A stretch of 64,000 nucleotides of DNA from positions 119,788 to 183,787 of the forward strand of contig JAAOMT010000233.1 of NCBI GenBank assembly GCA_016748015.1, in the 5' to 3' direction. The DNA is from Geosiphon pyriformis. Lineage: Eukaryota; Glomeromycota; Glomeromycetes; Archaeosporales; Geosiphonaceae. Below the pieces are notes generated by a model that was not told the DNA's origin, made no database searches, and worked only from the letters and a program-made list of their open reading frames with translations. This document shows, one piece after another, positions 33,645-45,303 of this stretch (the first letter of the stretch is position 1; each line of letters starts with the position of its first letter). The translations under genes were made by a program, and so were the position numbers.

Positions 33645-34352
33645 ATGATTATTCCCCGAAATATTCAACAAATATCCCAAAAATTAATGTTAGCCTTGAA
33701 AACACTCCCTGACTTATCTATAACGATTAATGGAAGTCAAATTAAATACATTCAGAAAGAAACCACAGCCCCAGTAGCAAATCATTTACAGAATTATCAC
33801 CCCTATAGAAGAAAAACAAGAAGTCACTTTGAAAATAGATTACCAAGACTTTTGAAGCAGGCACTAGAAGAAAATCTTTTAATTGCCCCTATTGACATTC
33901 CACCAAATGCTACAATACAACAAAAACTTTTACTACTTTTTAATAAACAGAACAATGAACACACCCCTATCTATAAATACTTTCAAATTAAAAAAACACT
34001 TTATGAACGAAAACTGGTACTTGAAGCAACAAATCTCACTCCTAAAGTTATACAAAAACAAATCCACAATGAATTCAAAACAGCAGCTGAACCAACAAAC
34101 ACTCGCTACAAACTTAGAGCAGCTCTTAGACTCTATGACTTGTTTAATACTTGTGAAAATATTTTACAAAATCCAATACTGCAACCAATGAAAGTCCAAT
34201 ATATTGGCAAATTCACAGAACTGAAATTTCAACAATTTTCAGACCAGATTACTTCAATTATTTTAGATCACTATCTCAATATTACAGATAGTGCTTGGAC
34301 TTTGACAGAGCTCAGTCTTGAGAAAGAGATTATGTTACCAGTAGAATTTTAG
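33645..34352 (+). CDS. A-young ORF3, 235-aa protein of unknown function
   Basis: Begins at a true ATG (33645) and ends at TAG 34350-34352, 20 bp inside the 3' LTR. It has no internal stop, while the 7 kb before it carries 22. I recognise no domain. The protein is basic, Q/L-rich and mostly helical in appearance, with no signal peptide or membrane segment and no Cys cluster, so it does not look like an envelope. Homologous frames occur after the integrase in A-old (about 59170-59856), B1 (8152-8814), D and E. The most shared blocks are IPRNIQQISQ near the start and the RAALRLYDLF region near residue 160. A particle, RNA-binding or regulatory role would be guesswork. Confidence 0.8.
   Translation: MIIPRNIQQISQKLMLALKTLPDLSITINGSQIKYIQKETTAPVANHLQNYHPYRRKTRSHFENRLPRLLKQALEENLLIAPIDIPPNATIQQKLLLLFNKQNNEHTPIYKYFQIKKTLYERKLVLEATNLTPKVIQKQIHNEFKTAAEPTNTRYKLRAALRLYDLFNTCENILQNPILQPMKVQYIGKFTELKFQQFSDQITSIILDHYLNITDSAWTLTELSLEKEIMLPVEF
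34320..34332 (+). other. polypurine tract of A-young
   Basis: GAGAAAGAGATTA lies directly before TGTTACCAG at 34333 and inside the coding part of ORF3. A-old has AAGAAGAAGATTA at the same place. Confidence 0.75.
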
Positions 34353-35284
34353 CTATTAATTAGCATGAAATTACCCTTATAATTCCTATAATTTATTAGT
34401 ATATTAATATTATTTCAAATTATCATTTATTATTTAATCAATTATCACATATCACAATTCAATTAAGATAATCTAATTAATATAACAGAAAGTAGAATGA
34501 TCAAATTACACAATACCCTGAACTTTGTAACATACAGAAATTCGCCGAAATTATGAATAGTTCACCCAAATTAATCAATAGTTCAGCAAAATAACTTGTA
34601 GTTCATCAAAATGTATCTTTAGTTTGCCGAAATTTGAGCAAAGAGAAAAAGTGCAAGTTCATAGACTAGTACTACAACAAGTTGTATAAAAGAAGAGCTT
34701 TTCTCTTCTGGAAAATGTATCTTACTTTAGATTTATCTCTTAAAACCGTTCCTATACACACAAAAAGAAATAAATATCAAATAATTCGAAAAAACCAAAT
34801 TCTTTAATTATTGTACTTAGAAAAACCCCTAAAACCCAACTAACATTTCGAAATTGATTAGCTACCAATTTCAGTAAACTGTTAGTGACTCCAGGCCTGG
34901 ATAGAAAACGTTTCTCTTGACAAAATTCTATTTCTTTTACATTTTTTTTATTTTTCTTTTCTTTTCTTATTACAATCATTAGGGTAGCCTACAGACAAGA
35001 TTCCTGTAGAAGAGTTGACTTTTACAGCAAAGTAACTATACATTTTAGTGAGCTTCCAGACGAACAATTCCTGGGAAAGAGTTGACATTTACTACAACAT
35101 AACTACATAAAGTAACTGGCAAGGAATTGGCCATTCCATTTATAAGCCTAGTAGTTCAAATTATAGGAGATAATTTGAAGATAAATTCAGTTATTGGAGG
35201 TTCAACCACATCCAGAAAACGTAAATTCACAACAAACAGACATCAACAACATTTAAGAAAAGAGACCAAAAATTTCCAGTAAAA
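34333..35284 (+). repeat. A-young 3' LTR (952 bp)
   Basis: From TGTTACCAG to CCAGTAAAA (CTGGTAACA in the 5' LTR). U3 repeats are at 34540-34633, with two units fewer than the 5' copy. Differences from the 5' LTR are nearly all C/T or G/A, about 45 in about 950 positions by eye, with only two transversions noticed. ATAG follows at 35285-35288. Confidence 0.95.
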
Positions 35285-35801
35285 ATAGTAATATTTTTCA
35301 AGATAAAACTTCTTAAATTGTCTTTAATTTCATTAAAATTATGAGACATACTCTTCTTCCAAATCCAAATATTCTGTTTATTATTAAAAACTATTATTTT
35401 ATTGAGAAAAAACTTTTTTGGATCAACATAAGTTTCTTAGAATTCCAATAACAAAGATAATTAAAACAATTAATTGCCAAATATGCTGATATATTTGTCA
35501 AAAACAACAATAATCTTGGAAAAACTAATATTGTGCAGCATTAAATTTACATAGAAATTGCTTTACCAAAATGTTAATAAGCTTATTAAGTCTTATTTGC
35601 TAGACACCAATACATTAAAAAAAAAGTACAACAAATACTTAACAATAGTTTCATCCAATTATTAAGAAGTTCCTGAGTCTTATCAATAGTTCTTATCAAA
35701 AAAAATAGAAAAATCAGATTTTGTGTAAATTATTATTAACTGAATAATATTATAATAAAAGATACTTATATACTATTAAGAATTAATAACATGCTGGATG
35801 T
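35285..35801 (+). pseudogene. pol: A-old pol, middle segment (start of RT)
   Basis: Collinear with A-young 30785-31298: the region before RT, then the RIRFCVNYY-like strand (FCVNYY for FCVDYR) and the strand ending NNMLDV. It is cut at 35801 by element D. The last four bases ATGT (35798-35801) form the left target duplication of D. Confidence 0.8.
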
Positions 35802-36826
35802 TGTTACAGATAAACTTGGTAGTATATGGTAATAATATTTGGTGCTTAAAATTTGGGGTTTTTAGGGAGCTTTTAATGGTTTTTTTTTGGTAGGCTCATT
35901 TATTGTGTCAATATTATCAGTTTCTGAAGATCTTTTAGATTGTTATGAATTTATCTGTAGAGTTCTTTAGTTATAAGGCACAGAGAGATGTTTTGTAGTA
36001 TTGCAATGTCTTATATGTAAATATAAGCTATTTTTTCCAAGCTAATAAGCACAATTGTTAAGGTCTGATAGTGTCTTTTCACTCTTTTGATAAGCTACCA
36101 AAATAATGTTAATATTCAAATTTAGAAAGAGCTTCTTTCTTTTACTAGACTATTACAAAGTTTATTTTTAGACAGTCAATTTTTCTATATTGTTACTCCA
36201 CAAGAGAGAATTAAAAATAAAATAAAATAAAATAAAAAAATAAAATAAAAAATAAAAAAATAAAAAAAGATGAATTAGTATTGTCAATTGTCATGATCAA
36301 GAGTGATTGGTCCAGGTTATTAAGAGTTTGAGGCATTTATGCTAAGAGCATCTGTCCTGAAATAAAAAGATGAAACAAAGATTAGTTCAATTTAAATACA
36401 AGATAATTGATAACTATGTATCAAAAATTTTGTAGTTTTCAACTAAGTCTTTTATTTTTGTAAAATGTAATAATTATAAGAAAAAGGAAAATTGATTCTT
36501 ATTTGAATGTTTTTTTAACTTCTATAACTACTCATTTTTATACATTTTTTTTGGTTCTATAAGATTGCTTTTTAATTGTTTTGTTTTTGCTAGTTATTAC
36601 TTTGCTATTTCTGTTATCATTTTATTTTTCTATATTATTACTAGTTATCTTATGTTTTAACTAATTATTTTATGTTATAATATATTATCAAATTTTGTAT
36701 TATATTATTCTAAGTTATTATGTATTATTATGTATTCTTTTATGTTATTCTGTCCTATTTTATGTTGTTATGTTTTTGGTTACATTTTCTCTATAACTTT
36801 GGATTGGTTTTTCTATTTAGGTAACA
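35802..36826 (-). repeat. D 3' LTR (1,025 bp)
   Basis: On the minus strand it starts TGTTACCTAAAT and ends TATCTGTAACA. It holds a T/A-rich U3 with TTATGTTAT/TATTAT repeats (about 36640-36780) and an AAAAT microsatellite (36212-36269). The plus-strand frame at 36730-36933 is a chance frame inside it. Confidence 0.88.
36212..36269. repeat. AAAAT/AAAT microsatellite in the D 3' LTR
   Basis: Imperfect (A)3-7T units at a fixed place, right after CTCCACAAGAGAGAAT. The D 5' LTR (about 56050-56115) and both E LTRs (about 45698-45752 and 54781-54838) have A/G-rich tracts of other composition at the same place. Confidence 0.85.
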
Positions 36827-36840
36827 TTATCCCTCTTTTT
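36827..36840 (-). other. polypurine tract of D
   Basis: The minus strand reads AAAAAGAGGGATAA directly before the 3' LTR and directly after the ORF3 stop (36841-36843). E has the equivalent at 46341-46354. Confidence 0.7.
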
Positions 36841-37560
36841 TTAGAATTGAGCTTTTGCAAAATTATATCTATCTGTAATAATTGTATTTTCTGTTTAGTA
36901 TTTGATTGTTGTATCAAATATTGCTTTTTGTAGGTTTTTAAACTGTGTATTCATTATTTATTCTATGTTGTTGACCATAATAGTTGTTAATAAGCTGTCT
37001 AATAGTACAGCTAAACAGTATTTGAATGCTGAATATAAACAATATGCTGTTTTGTAATTCAGTATTAGGTTGCTTCTTTCTACAAATTTTTCTACTTGTT
37101 TAAGGGCCACTTTGTTGAATGTCTAATGGTTGTAGTTTTTGTATAATGTGCTCAATCTTAGTTGTTTACTAATCTTATAAAACCAATAGACTAGTGGAAG
37201 TTTTTCTTTCCATATTCTGGTATTGTATAGTGTCCATTTTTCTGTTGCTGGTTCTTTAGTTATCCTACTTAAAGCTTTTTTGATTTCTTTGAGCTTTATA
37301 TGACATGTATCTATTTTTGTTACTTTCTTTCTCTTTTTATTTGTGTGGAGTTTTCTTTCAACATATCTTTTTTTTTTTTGCCCTCTTTTTTTTTTTAATT
37401 ATTGTGTAGAGCACTAATTACCAGAATAAAGAGTCATTCATAGGGATGAGATTGTTCAGTTTTAATTGAACTTTTACTCACCTCTTTTCTGTTTTTGTCT
37501 TTGTATCATATCTCTTTTTTATCAATTGTAATTTCTATTTGAATCATAGAGTATTGAATT
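36841..37560 (-). pseudogene. D ORF3 remains
   Basis: Minus-strand frame ending NFAKAQF then TAA at 36841-36843. It matches the C-terminus of ORF3 in E (NFTEAQF) and B1 (NFDRAQY). Upstream it is broken by stops, and the start is not defined. Function unknown; see the A-young ORF3. Confidence 0.5.
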
Positions 37561-37699
37561 GCATCAAATAGTTGTTTCAAAAGTTGTAAAATTAGATTTA
37601 ATAGGTTTATGTTACAAGTTTTATTGATTTATTCTTGTTGTTTTAATGATTATATATACTTAAATTTTCCAATTAAATAGTTGTGTATCAATTATGTTT

Positions 37700-38900
37700 T
37701 GATAATAATAATTAGTTCTAGATTTTGTAGTATATTTTCAGGTCTAATTAATCAAATTTGTATTTTTAGTTGAGATATGAATAACAATAACTCTTGTTTT
37801 GTATGATAAATTTTTAACCAATTTTCATGTGCTATTTTTTTTAAAATTTTGTTTTCCAATTGTAATTTGTAAGCTCTGTTGCCTAAAACTTTGTGTATGT
37901 GGAATAAACTGTCCTATTTTGGATCAAACTTTCCACTCCACTGTTTCTCAACTTTTGTACAATACAATAGTACTTGGTCTCTAATTTTAAATTCTATTGG
38001 TTGTTTAGGTAGACAGTTATCATATCTTTCTTTTTGTTATTTTTAAGCATTACTAATGTTATCAGCTGCTGTTTTGCAATTGTCTTCCAATGTTTTTATG
38101 AGCTAGTATATTCTTTGGTACAAGATAGCTTCAAAATTTTTTTTGGTGATTACTTTTGTTAGATAAAACAGTATTTCTCATTCAATAGATAAAGTGGCTT
38201 TTCTTTTATAGACTAATTCAAATAATATGAACTGAATCATATCTTGTTTTAATGTTCAGTATATAAATAATATGAAAGATATAAATAAGTCTCATTCTTG
38301 TGCATTTTCATAGCATATTTTTGCTAATGCTTCACACAACATCTAGTTAAATTGTTCTACCAGTCTATTTGTTTGTGAGTAATATGATAACAATAAGGAT
38401 CCTTTTTATTTCAAACTATTGGCTTAGTTCAGTTAATATACTATTGACAAAGTGAGTTTTTTGGTCTGATAATAATTTTTTTAGGCATTTATGTTGGCAA
38501 ATTAAGTATTAATGTACAAATTCAGTTACTGTTTTAACATTGGTCACTTAGATTGCTTTGGTTTCTGGCTATTTTATAAGATAGTCTATTACTATGGCTA
38601 TATAATGATTTTTTTGGATGTAATTGAGAGAAAACCAACCAAATTGCTTCTAATTTTATCAAATAGATTTTTAATTAGAATGAATCAAAGTAGTTCTATT
38701 GATTTTGTTTCTCCTCTTTTTTGGCAAGAGTCACAATTGAGCATGTATTCGACAATATCTTTATATATTATTGGCCAATAGTATTAGTTTATGGTTTTTT
38801 CTAGAGTAGTGTTTTTGTTGAAATGTTCTGCAGTTGGATCAAAATGCATATTATGTAAAATAGTTTTTTTTATTGTCTTTTATAATTTATTATAAAGTGG
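37700..38900 (-). pseudogene. pol: D integrase, broken
   Basis: Minus-strand blocks: the HFNKNT-like zinc part with CxxC (around 38720-38860), FDKIRSNLVGFLSI (first D is N), KKLLSDQKTHFVN (second D kept), QTNRLVEQFN (E kept), and C-terminal KVEKQWSGKFDPK near 37920. Stops at W and Q positions. One of three catalytic acids is lost. Confidence 0.8.
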
Positions 38901-39049
38901 TACAGTTTTAATATTCTTGACAATATAGTTAGTTATTTTGAATAAAGTATATTTAAACATGTTTTTGTATAATATTCTGTTTCTGTTGAAGTAAAATCTC
39001 TTTAAACTGAAGTGTTAATAAGTACTTATATAATTGCTAATAAGTAATT

Positions 39050-40288
39050 GTATCTATAGATTTGAGACTAGACTTGTGTTATCTTTGACAAGCTGTTAGA
39101 ATTAGCATTTTTGAATCTTTTTTTGTAATGAACTTTGTATAGAAATTGTTGCAGATAAGTATTCCATCACACATATTTTTCTTCTGATTGTGATTTGTTA
39201 AATAACTAAATAAGCTCTTTATAATTGGTTAAGATAATGTTTTCAAGTATATATGGCTTAATAGATGGCAAGACATTCCAAATCCATTGCATTGTATATT
39301 TTCTCTGCTGAATTTGTGCTATAACTAGCATATACAATTGAATATTTTCTGTTGTCTAATTCAATTTGGAACAGAACTACTCCTAATGCATTTTTCAAGA
39401 CATCTGTTGCAATCATAAACTTTTTGTTGAAGTTGGAGTAGATTAAAATTGGTGCTATAATCAATTGTTATTTGAGATAATTAAATGCTTCTTGCTGTTT
39501 TTTCTCTAAAAATATGGCACATGTTTCAATAGTAAGTAGTAGAAAGATTTGGCAATATCTGAAAATTTTTTAACAAACCAATAATAGTATTCAACCAGTC
39601 CTAAGAATCCTTTTAGTTCTTGTAAATTAGTTGGAACATTGATATTGTCCAGATATACTATGACTGATTTTCATAGAATTCTTTTATACATAATATTCAT
39701 TAGTTATTAAAAGGTAGTAGAAGTGTTGCAAAATCCAAAAAGCATTATATTGAACTCAAAATTTCTATCTTGTATGGTAAATACCATTTTTTTTTGTATT
39801 TTGGATCTATTTCGACTTGCTAATATCTGTTGACAAAATCTAAAGATGAGAATTATTTCTTCTTAAATTGTTCAAAATTTTTTGAATGAGTGAAGTGGAA
39901 TAACTATCTTCATAAGTAATATTATTTAGTTTCCAATAATCTATACAAAACGTTATCTTTTCATTTTTTTTTATAACTAATACAATTAAAAAGAACCAAG
40001 AGTTTAACAATTCTTTGATCAGATTATTGTCAAATATTCATTGTACCTCTTGTTTGATTAGATTATTGCCTATTGGATTTACTTTATAGATTTATTGTTT
40101 AATAGGTTGCATGTTTTTCATGTCAATCTGGTGTTTAATAATATTGGTGTATCTGAACTTATTTTTACTGGCAAAAACATCAGCATACTAATTTAAAAGA
40201 ACCTTGAGTTGTATTTGCTGTAGAGTACTTAAGTTTCCTAAATTTAATTTGTTAATTTCTTCCAATGTAAACAAGTAACTTTTTTTTA
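39050..40288 (-). pseudogene. pol: D reverse transcriptase and RNase H, broken
   Basis: RNase H piece 39258-39464 (PILIYSNFNKKFMIATDVLKNALG...) includes the first D. RT motifs upstream: ITFCIDYWKLN (about 39935) and VYLDN with YLDN at 39644-39655, where YLDD is usual. The upstream end of this segment meets the solo B LTR at 40293. Confidence 0.82.
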
Positions 40289-40292
40289 ACAG

Positions 40293-41111
40293 TATTACTC
40301 ATAAAAAAAACATACAAGAAAAATAATAGAAAAAAACAGATAGATCAATAGGAAAATAGTATCTAATACATAAGCATATTGCTTAGCAATATGAAACAAT
40401 ATCAGAAAATCATAACACATTGCTTAAGAAATTATAGCACATTGCTCAGAAATATAAGCAATCTCATAGAACCCAAATTATATATATATAACAAGAGTGT
40501 TAAAAGCAGAAAAGACAGAATTCTCAGCTATAATCAATATCAAGATTTGACAGAATAGAATCAGCAATATCAATAAAATAACTATTTACCATTCAAATTA
40601 CTTTTCTCACTATTAACACTACATATTAATAGTATTTAATACTTAATTGTATTGGAAAAATAGCTCTTGATTATGGCTATTGATATGATATTAACTTTTT
40701 ATTGCCTTGGCTTATTTTTTATTTTTATTTTTATTTTTTTTATTTTTTTTTTATTTTTGTTTATTGTTGTATACTAATTGATTAAAAATTAAGCACTGAA
40801 TTATTGATGTCAAGAATAGTCTGGTAAAAGATCTATGAAACAAGGATAGAAAACTCAAAAATTGAGGATAGCTTACTAAAAAGACACAACTGCCAGAATA
40901 AACTGGCTATCATGCTAAAGAAAAAAATTTGATGGAATTGTGATTCCAAAAAACTACTGAAACAACACTTGAATTTCTGTCCTTTATACAAAAAACTTAA
41001 CCAAACCTTCAAATAACCAAAATCTTCAGATATCACTAACTGTATCAGCTATTGAGCATCAATTTATGGATTTATTATTTGATTTGAGACTCCAAATAAT
41101 CACTTATAACA
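40293..41111 (+). mobile_element. solo LTR of family B (819 bp) with 4-bp target duplication
   Basis: Starts TATTACTCATAAA and ends CTTATAACA; aligned with the B1 LTR throughout. The palindromic array is reduced to about three units (40371-40470). Flanked by ACAG on both sides (40289-40292 and 41112-41115). Removing it rejoins D pol as in E near 49980. The minus-strand frame at 40833-41036 is chance. Confidence 0.92.
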
Positions 41112-41950
41112 ACAGGTTCTATATTTGTGAGGTAATATTACAAAATAAGAATAATTGTGTAAAATCTGGAATGAATTAAAATTTTTTTGGATTCTAAATG
41201 TCTGGAAATATAGAACCAACAAGAATTTTTTTTGGAATTTCAATAATATTTTTAGTGTGATTATAGATGGGGATTTTTAAATGTTTATAAGCTTTAATTA
41301 ATATATACAGATTGGCTATGTTAGTTAGAAAGCAGATTTCTGAATTGGCTTCAAATAATATGACTTGATCTTGGATTTTTCTTTTTATTTTAAAAATGTA
41401 TTGTCAATATGAAGGAATAGAGATAATTGTGTCTATGTATATTAATTCTATCTGATTACTGTCTTTTTTGATAAAGTTGACAGATACATTTTCTCTTTTC
41501 CTTAATCTAAATCTATTAATTACTCTGGCAGAGAGACCTAATTCTTTACATATAGTAACTGAAGTTAATTGGGATATTTTTATGAAAGGCAGAAAAATAA
41601 CTTGAGCAATCTTTTTTTGTAGCTCAATTTTGTAAGATCAGTTTGAATTAATTTGTAACATTATGATGATATTTTCTGTGTATTTAGCATTAATAATTCT
41701 TCTTTTTACATTGATTTTTTCTTGGCCAGATTAGATTGAAATGTGACTTGTATTATTGTATTGAGAGGAATTTTTAAGACTATTTTTAGGTCTATTGTTA
41801 CAAAAAAATATGGAGCTATAACTATGAGTTATTGTCCAGAGTATTTTAAGTCAAAACCAGTATTAGTTTTGTCTGTTTTCTTGGGACATATTTTCTTATA
41901 GTTGTTATTATATCATTTTAACTTTAATTTTTTAGAGAGATTAAGGTAGA
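41112..41950 (-). pseudogene. D pre-RT region and dUTPase, broken
   Basis: On the minus strand from about 41900 to 41500: GFDLKYSG-like motif 1, FQSNLAKK-like motif 2, INAKYTENIIIML motif 3, KKIAQVIFLPF motif 4 and a weak motif 5, collinear with E (50390-50870). Downstream to 41112 lies the spacer that precedes RT. Stops and changed residues in each motif. Confidence 0.68.
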
Positions 41951-42049
41951 CAAGATATTGTTCTATTTTAGCAGTCTTATTTGGCTCTTAAAATGACATG
42001 TATTTGGTAACTAATTCATAATTTTCATTAGGTTTTGATAATTTTATGA

Positions 42050-42800
42050 TAAGATATAACTTCTTTAGAAACAAATTGAATAAAAAATTACACACATTGC
42101 AGTACTGAAAATGGCAAGAGATTAGACAATGATTGCACAGCTTTATATTGAGATTAACTAGTCTTTGCTCCTATTTTTCTTGGGTAGGAGTTAATTCTTG
42201 GTATTGGTTTTGGAATGCTTTTGAATTATCTGTAAATAGTTTATCTATTTTTTTAATAATAACAAGAGCATTTTTAATGGCATATATTTTTTCAATAGTG
42301 GCTTTCTCATATTTTGCTAAGGCCATTTCTCAGATTTTTTCTTTATTATAAAAATAGTTTTCCAGTTAGTTCATTGCCCATTAATACACTGCAGCAAACA
42401 GAGTTTCTTTTCGCATCCAGTTGTTGATCAAGGTAATATACTAATAAAACTTATCACAAGTTCTTTTTTTTCCAAAAACATCATTCTATAAACCTTCATT
42501 GAGTAGAATTTCACTATATGTAAGACAAAAAGTATTGTCCTATTTGCTCTGCTACTTTGGCTGTCCGAATTTTTCTAACACATATAGTTGACAATAATAT
42601 TTTGTGACAGTCAGCCAAATTTTATTATTTCCAATGCAAGCAGTCATTAAAGATAATTTCTTTCCACAATCAACACAGATTAGTTTTAGAGGTCAGTATG
42701 GTTAATTTCTTTGATGTAGTATTTGGTAAATTGGTAGTAAAACCTAATGTTTTTTATCAGTCTTTCTCTTTCTTTTATCTTCCCAAGTGGAAATTGGTAG
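42050..42800 (-). pseudogene. D Cys-rich domain
   Basis: Minus-strand remains of the protease-dUTPase linker, with CVDCGKKLSLMTACIGN-like sequence near 42640-42690 and further Cys near 42100 (LCNHCLISCHFQYC type cluster). Homologous to 29350-29950 in A-young. Confidence 0.5.
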
Positions 42801-42949
42801 AAGCTTTGTTCAAAAATTATCCACCCAAAAAATCTGGTATGTTTTTAAGATTGGTTGAGAAATTGGTTCATTGAATTTGATTAATGGTTGTTCTGAGATT
42901 GCTATTTAGAAGTGTCTGTATATTGTGAATATTCAAGTGTGTTGTTCTT

Positions 42950-43360
42950 TAAAAGTAATTTGGAGCTCTTGTGTGTTTTAGTTTAAAGTAGCATGGGCTT
43001 TATTAGTCAATCATTTCTTATAAGAGCTTAATATTAAATAGCTTCTATAATAAAGACTTTAGTAGATATTTGAATTCTGTTAATTTCAAAAGAAAAATTG
43101 TTGATCTCTCCTATTAAGGTCTTGGTATTTTCATCTACTGTGATAATTCAGGCAGTAGCTGCTTAATTTACTTGGTAACCTAATTGATCCATGAGTTTTT
43201 TCATAATTATGCTATTTGCAGATCCACTGTTGAGTATCAATTTAATGTTTATTTCTTTTACTTGAACATTAGTATACATTATCGTGATTAGTTTGTTCTG
43301 GTTAATAGTGGCTCTACTAAAAAAATTATTAGTATTGTTTAGACTATTAATGTCAAAAAA
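42950..43360 (-). pseudogene. D protease, broken
   Basis: Minus-strand blocks: MYTNVQVKEINIKLILNSGSANSIIMKKLMD (first part near 43275), the ITVDENTKTLIGEINNFSFEIN strand and a VGNNWL-like end. The active-site triad reads N-S-G: G is kept here, unlike A and B, while D has become N by one G-to-A step. Confidence 0.65.
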
Positions 43361-43799
43361 AATATAGTGGCCAGAGTAGTGTCTTTTATAATGATAGCAG
43401 ATGGAATAATGGTAGTAGTTAAGATAGTTTTTGGAGTCAAAGAATTGGAAAGTCTGCCTATATTTTTTTTTCTAAAGGTGTAGTATTACCAAAATTCAGA
43501 ATTTTGGTGAGACTAAAATACAAAGCTTAATTGGGATATCTGATTGGTGTTGGTTAAGATGTTATGTTGCTATGATTGATTGGTCGAAATGGCCTATTAA
43601 TAAGTTGTAGTTAATTTCCACTGATGTTTTGCCATCTTTGATTGTAGTCAATTGCTTGTGGTTTTAGTTGACTATATATAGAGTTTTAATACTAAGGTGC
43701 TGACTGAGTCATTGTTAATAGTAGCTGATAGTAATTCTGAGGCATTTGTTGTAAGTACTATAGCAGTTAATATTGAGGAGCTGAGTATTATGGTCTTAT

Positions 43800-45303
43800 G
43801 GTTTAAGGATATTTTGGTTGTTGGTAATATTAATTTTCCCAGTTTTGGCTAATTACTTTCTTTTAGCAATCCTAAGCAACATGTCCAGATTTTTGACAGT
43901 AGTAACAGCTATAGGGATCTGATCTCCAGAGTTGTTGTTGTTGTTAATGATTCTATTATGGTTAATATCTGTTTTTGTTGTTGTTGTTTTTTCATTGGGG
44001 CAGCTGATAAGTTTCTGTAGTACTGACTAAGAATCTCTCAATTTTCTGAGTTAATTTTTCACTTAATTGGATAAGCTTTTTGTTAATATTAGAAGTTCTA
44101 TTGATGACCAAATTAATGACTTAAGTGTGATTGGTTTTTTATTTTGCTAATTCAAAGTTATGAGCAAAAAAAACTGCTTCTTGTAAGTTTGTTGGGTGTC
44201 AGAGTTTTATTCATTGTAGAATGTTATTTTTTAATCCTTTAATAAATTGATTAAGAATTTGTCCAAGTGTGTAATAGTTCTTCTCAATTACTTAAATCTA
44301 TTGGAAAATTTGATTAAATTATTTAAGATAAGTGGTTACAGCTTCATAATCTTTCTGTTTTACTATGCTAAACTGATTTTGTGATCTGATGAGTGTATTA
44401 GAGTTGTAAAAATATTGCAAAAAAGCAAGTTTGAAAGCAGCAAAGTTAGTTGGTTTTTCTTTGAGACTTTGGTATCATGAATCTGTTATTTCCATCAGAA
44501 AAAAAGACAATGCTTAAATTGTTCTGTTATTATCTCAATTGTTGGTAGTAATTGCTTTCTTGGCTTCTATAATCCAAGAATATGTATTATCTTTCTTTCT
44601 AGAAAATTTCTCAAGCCTAGTGATATCTTGATAAGCCATGTTTTAATTAATTGGAGATAGTTTATTGGTTGAGACTAAGAGAATTGATGATAGGGTATTA
44701 TATTGTTCTTTGGGTGTTAATGCTGGTTGTTTTTTTTTGTTGAGACTAATAAGTAGCAAGATAGCTGTTTTTTCTGTAAAAGTAATTGCTAACTTTGTTA
44801 GAAGCTGTGCTAATGGTAGTATCTAAGAAGATGTGCTTCTGCCAAGTTGGCTGGCTATTGAAATAAGATTCTTAAATAATAATTTGTATTTTTCCAGAGA
44901 TTTTGTCCAAAAATTATTATTATAACTCCAAAAGTACAGAGTTCCAGAAGTTCTTGAAGTTTTTATTTATGTTTCTGTAAGTTGGTTGAATAAAATTCTA
45001 CTTTCTGGTGTCTGATAGTATAATAAAGTAATTGATAAGAAGAATCTTGACTTTTTGTTGACTGTAGGTCAAGCTTGTTTTTGTGCAGCTATTGTATTAT
45101 CAGATTTGAACTTAGATTCTGTAAAGTCAGACTTTACTATTTGTCTTCTTTTTACTTAAAAGTACTATTGTGTTATGTATTTCTCAATTTCTCTATCAAT
45201 TATACAAAGAGTCTCAGCTATGACTTGAGTAATGGTTTTTGTTGAGTATATCAATAATTTTTGGTGTATCTGTTCTCTAATTTTTTCTGTGTTTATTGCT
45301 TGG
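43800..45303 (-). pseudogene. gag: D gag, main part
   Basis: Zinc knuckle CYYCQKSGHVA.DC on the minus strand at about 43870-43920, with one stop inside. The capsid part starts at a MAYQDITRLEKFS-like Met near 44637. The N-terminal leader extends to 45303, where E is inserted; the last bases TTGG (45300-45303) are the left target duplication of E. The remainder of the leader is at 55426-55644. Confidence 0.7.

Larger units (their letters stand above)
25686..35284 (+). mobile_element. A-young: full-length family A Ty3/gypsy element (9.6 kb)
   Basis: Two LTRs (994 and 952 bp) flank a 7.65-kb interior with PBS, one long gag-protease-Cys-rich-dUTPase-RT-RNase H-integrase frame, a separate ORF3 and a polypurine tract. 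Target duplication ATAG is at 25682-25685 and 35285-35288. Its terminal repeats are TGTTACCAG and CTGGTAACA. It sits inside A-old. The catalytic residues of RT, integrase and dUTPase remain, but 22 in-frame stops and one frameshift make it non-autonomous. An assembly gap hides the integrase C-terminus, and the true length is probably about 260 bp greater. Confidence 0.95.

Noticed and set aside
33645-34352. Envelope gene (endogenous errantivirus-like element)
   Set aside because: No signal peptide, transmembrane segment or furin-type site, and a basic soluble-looking composition.
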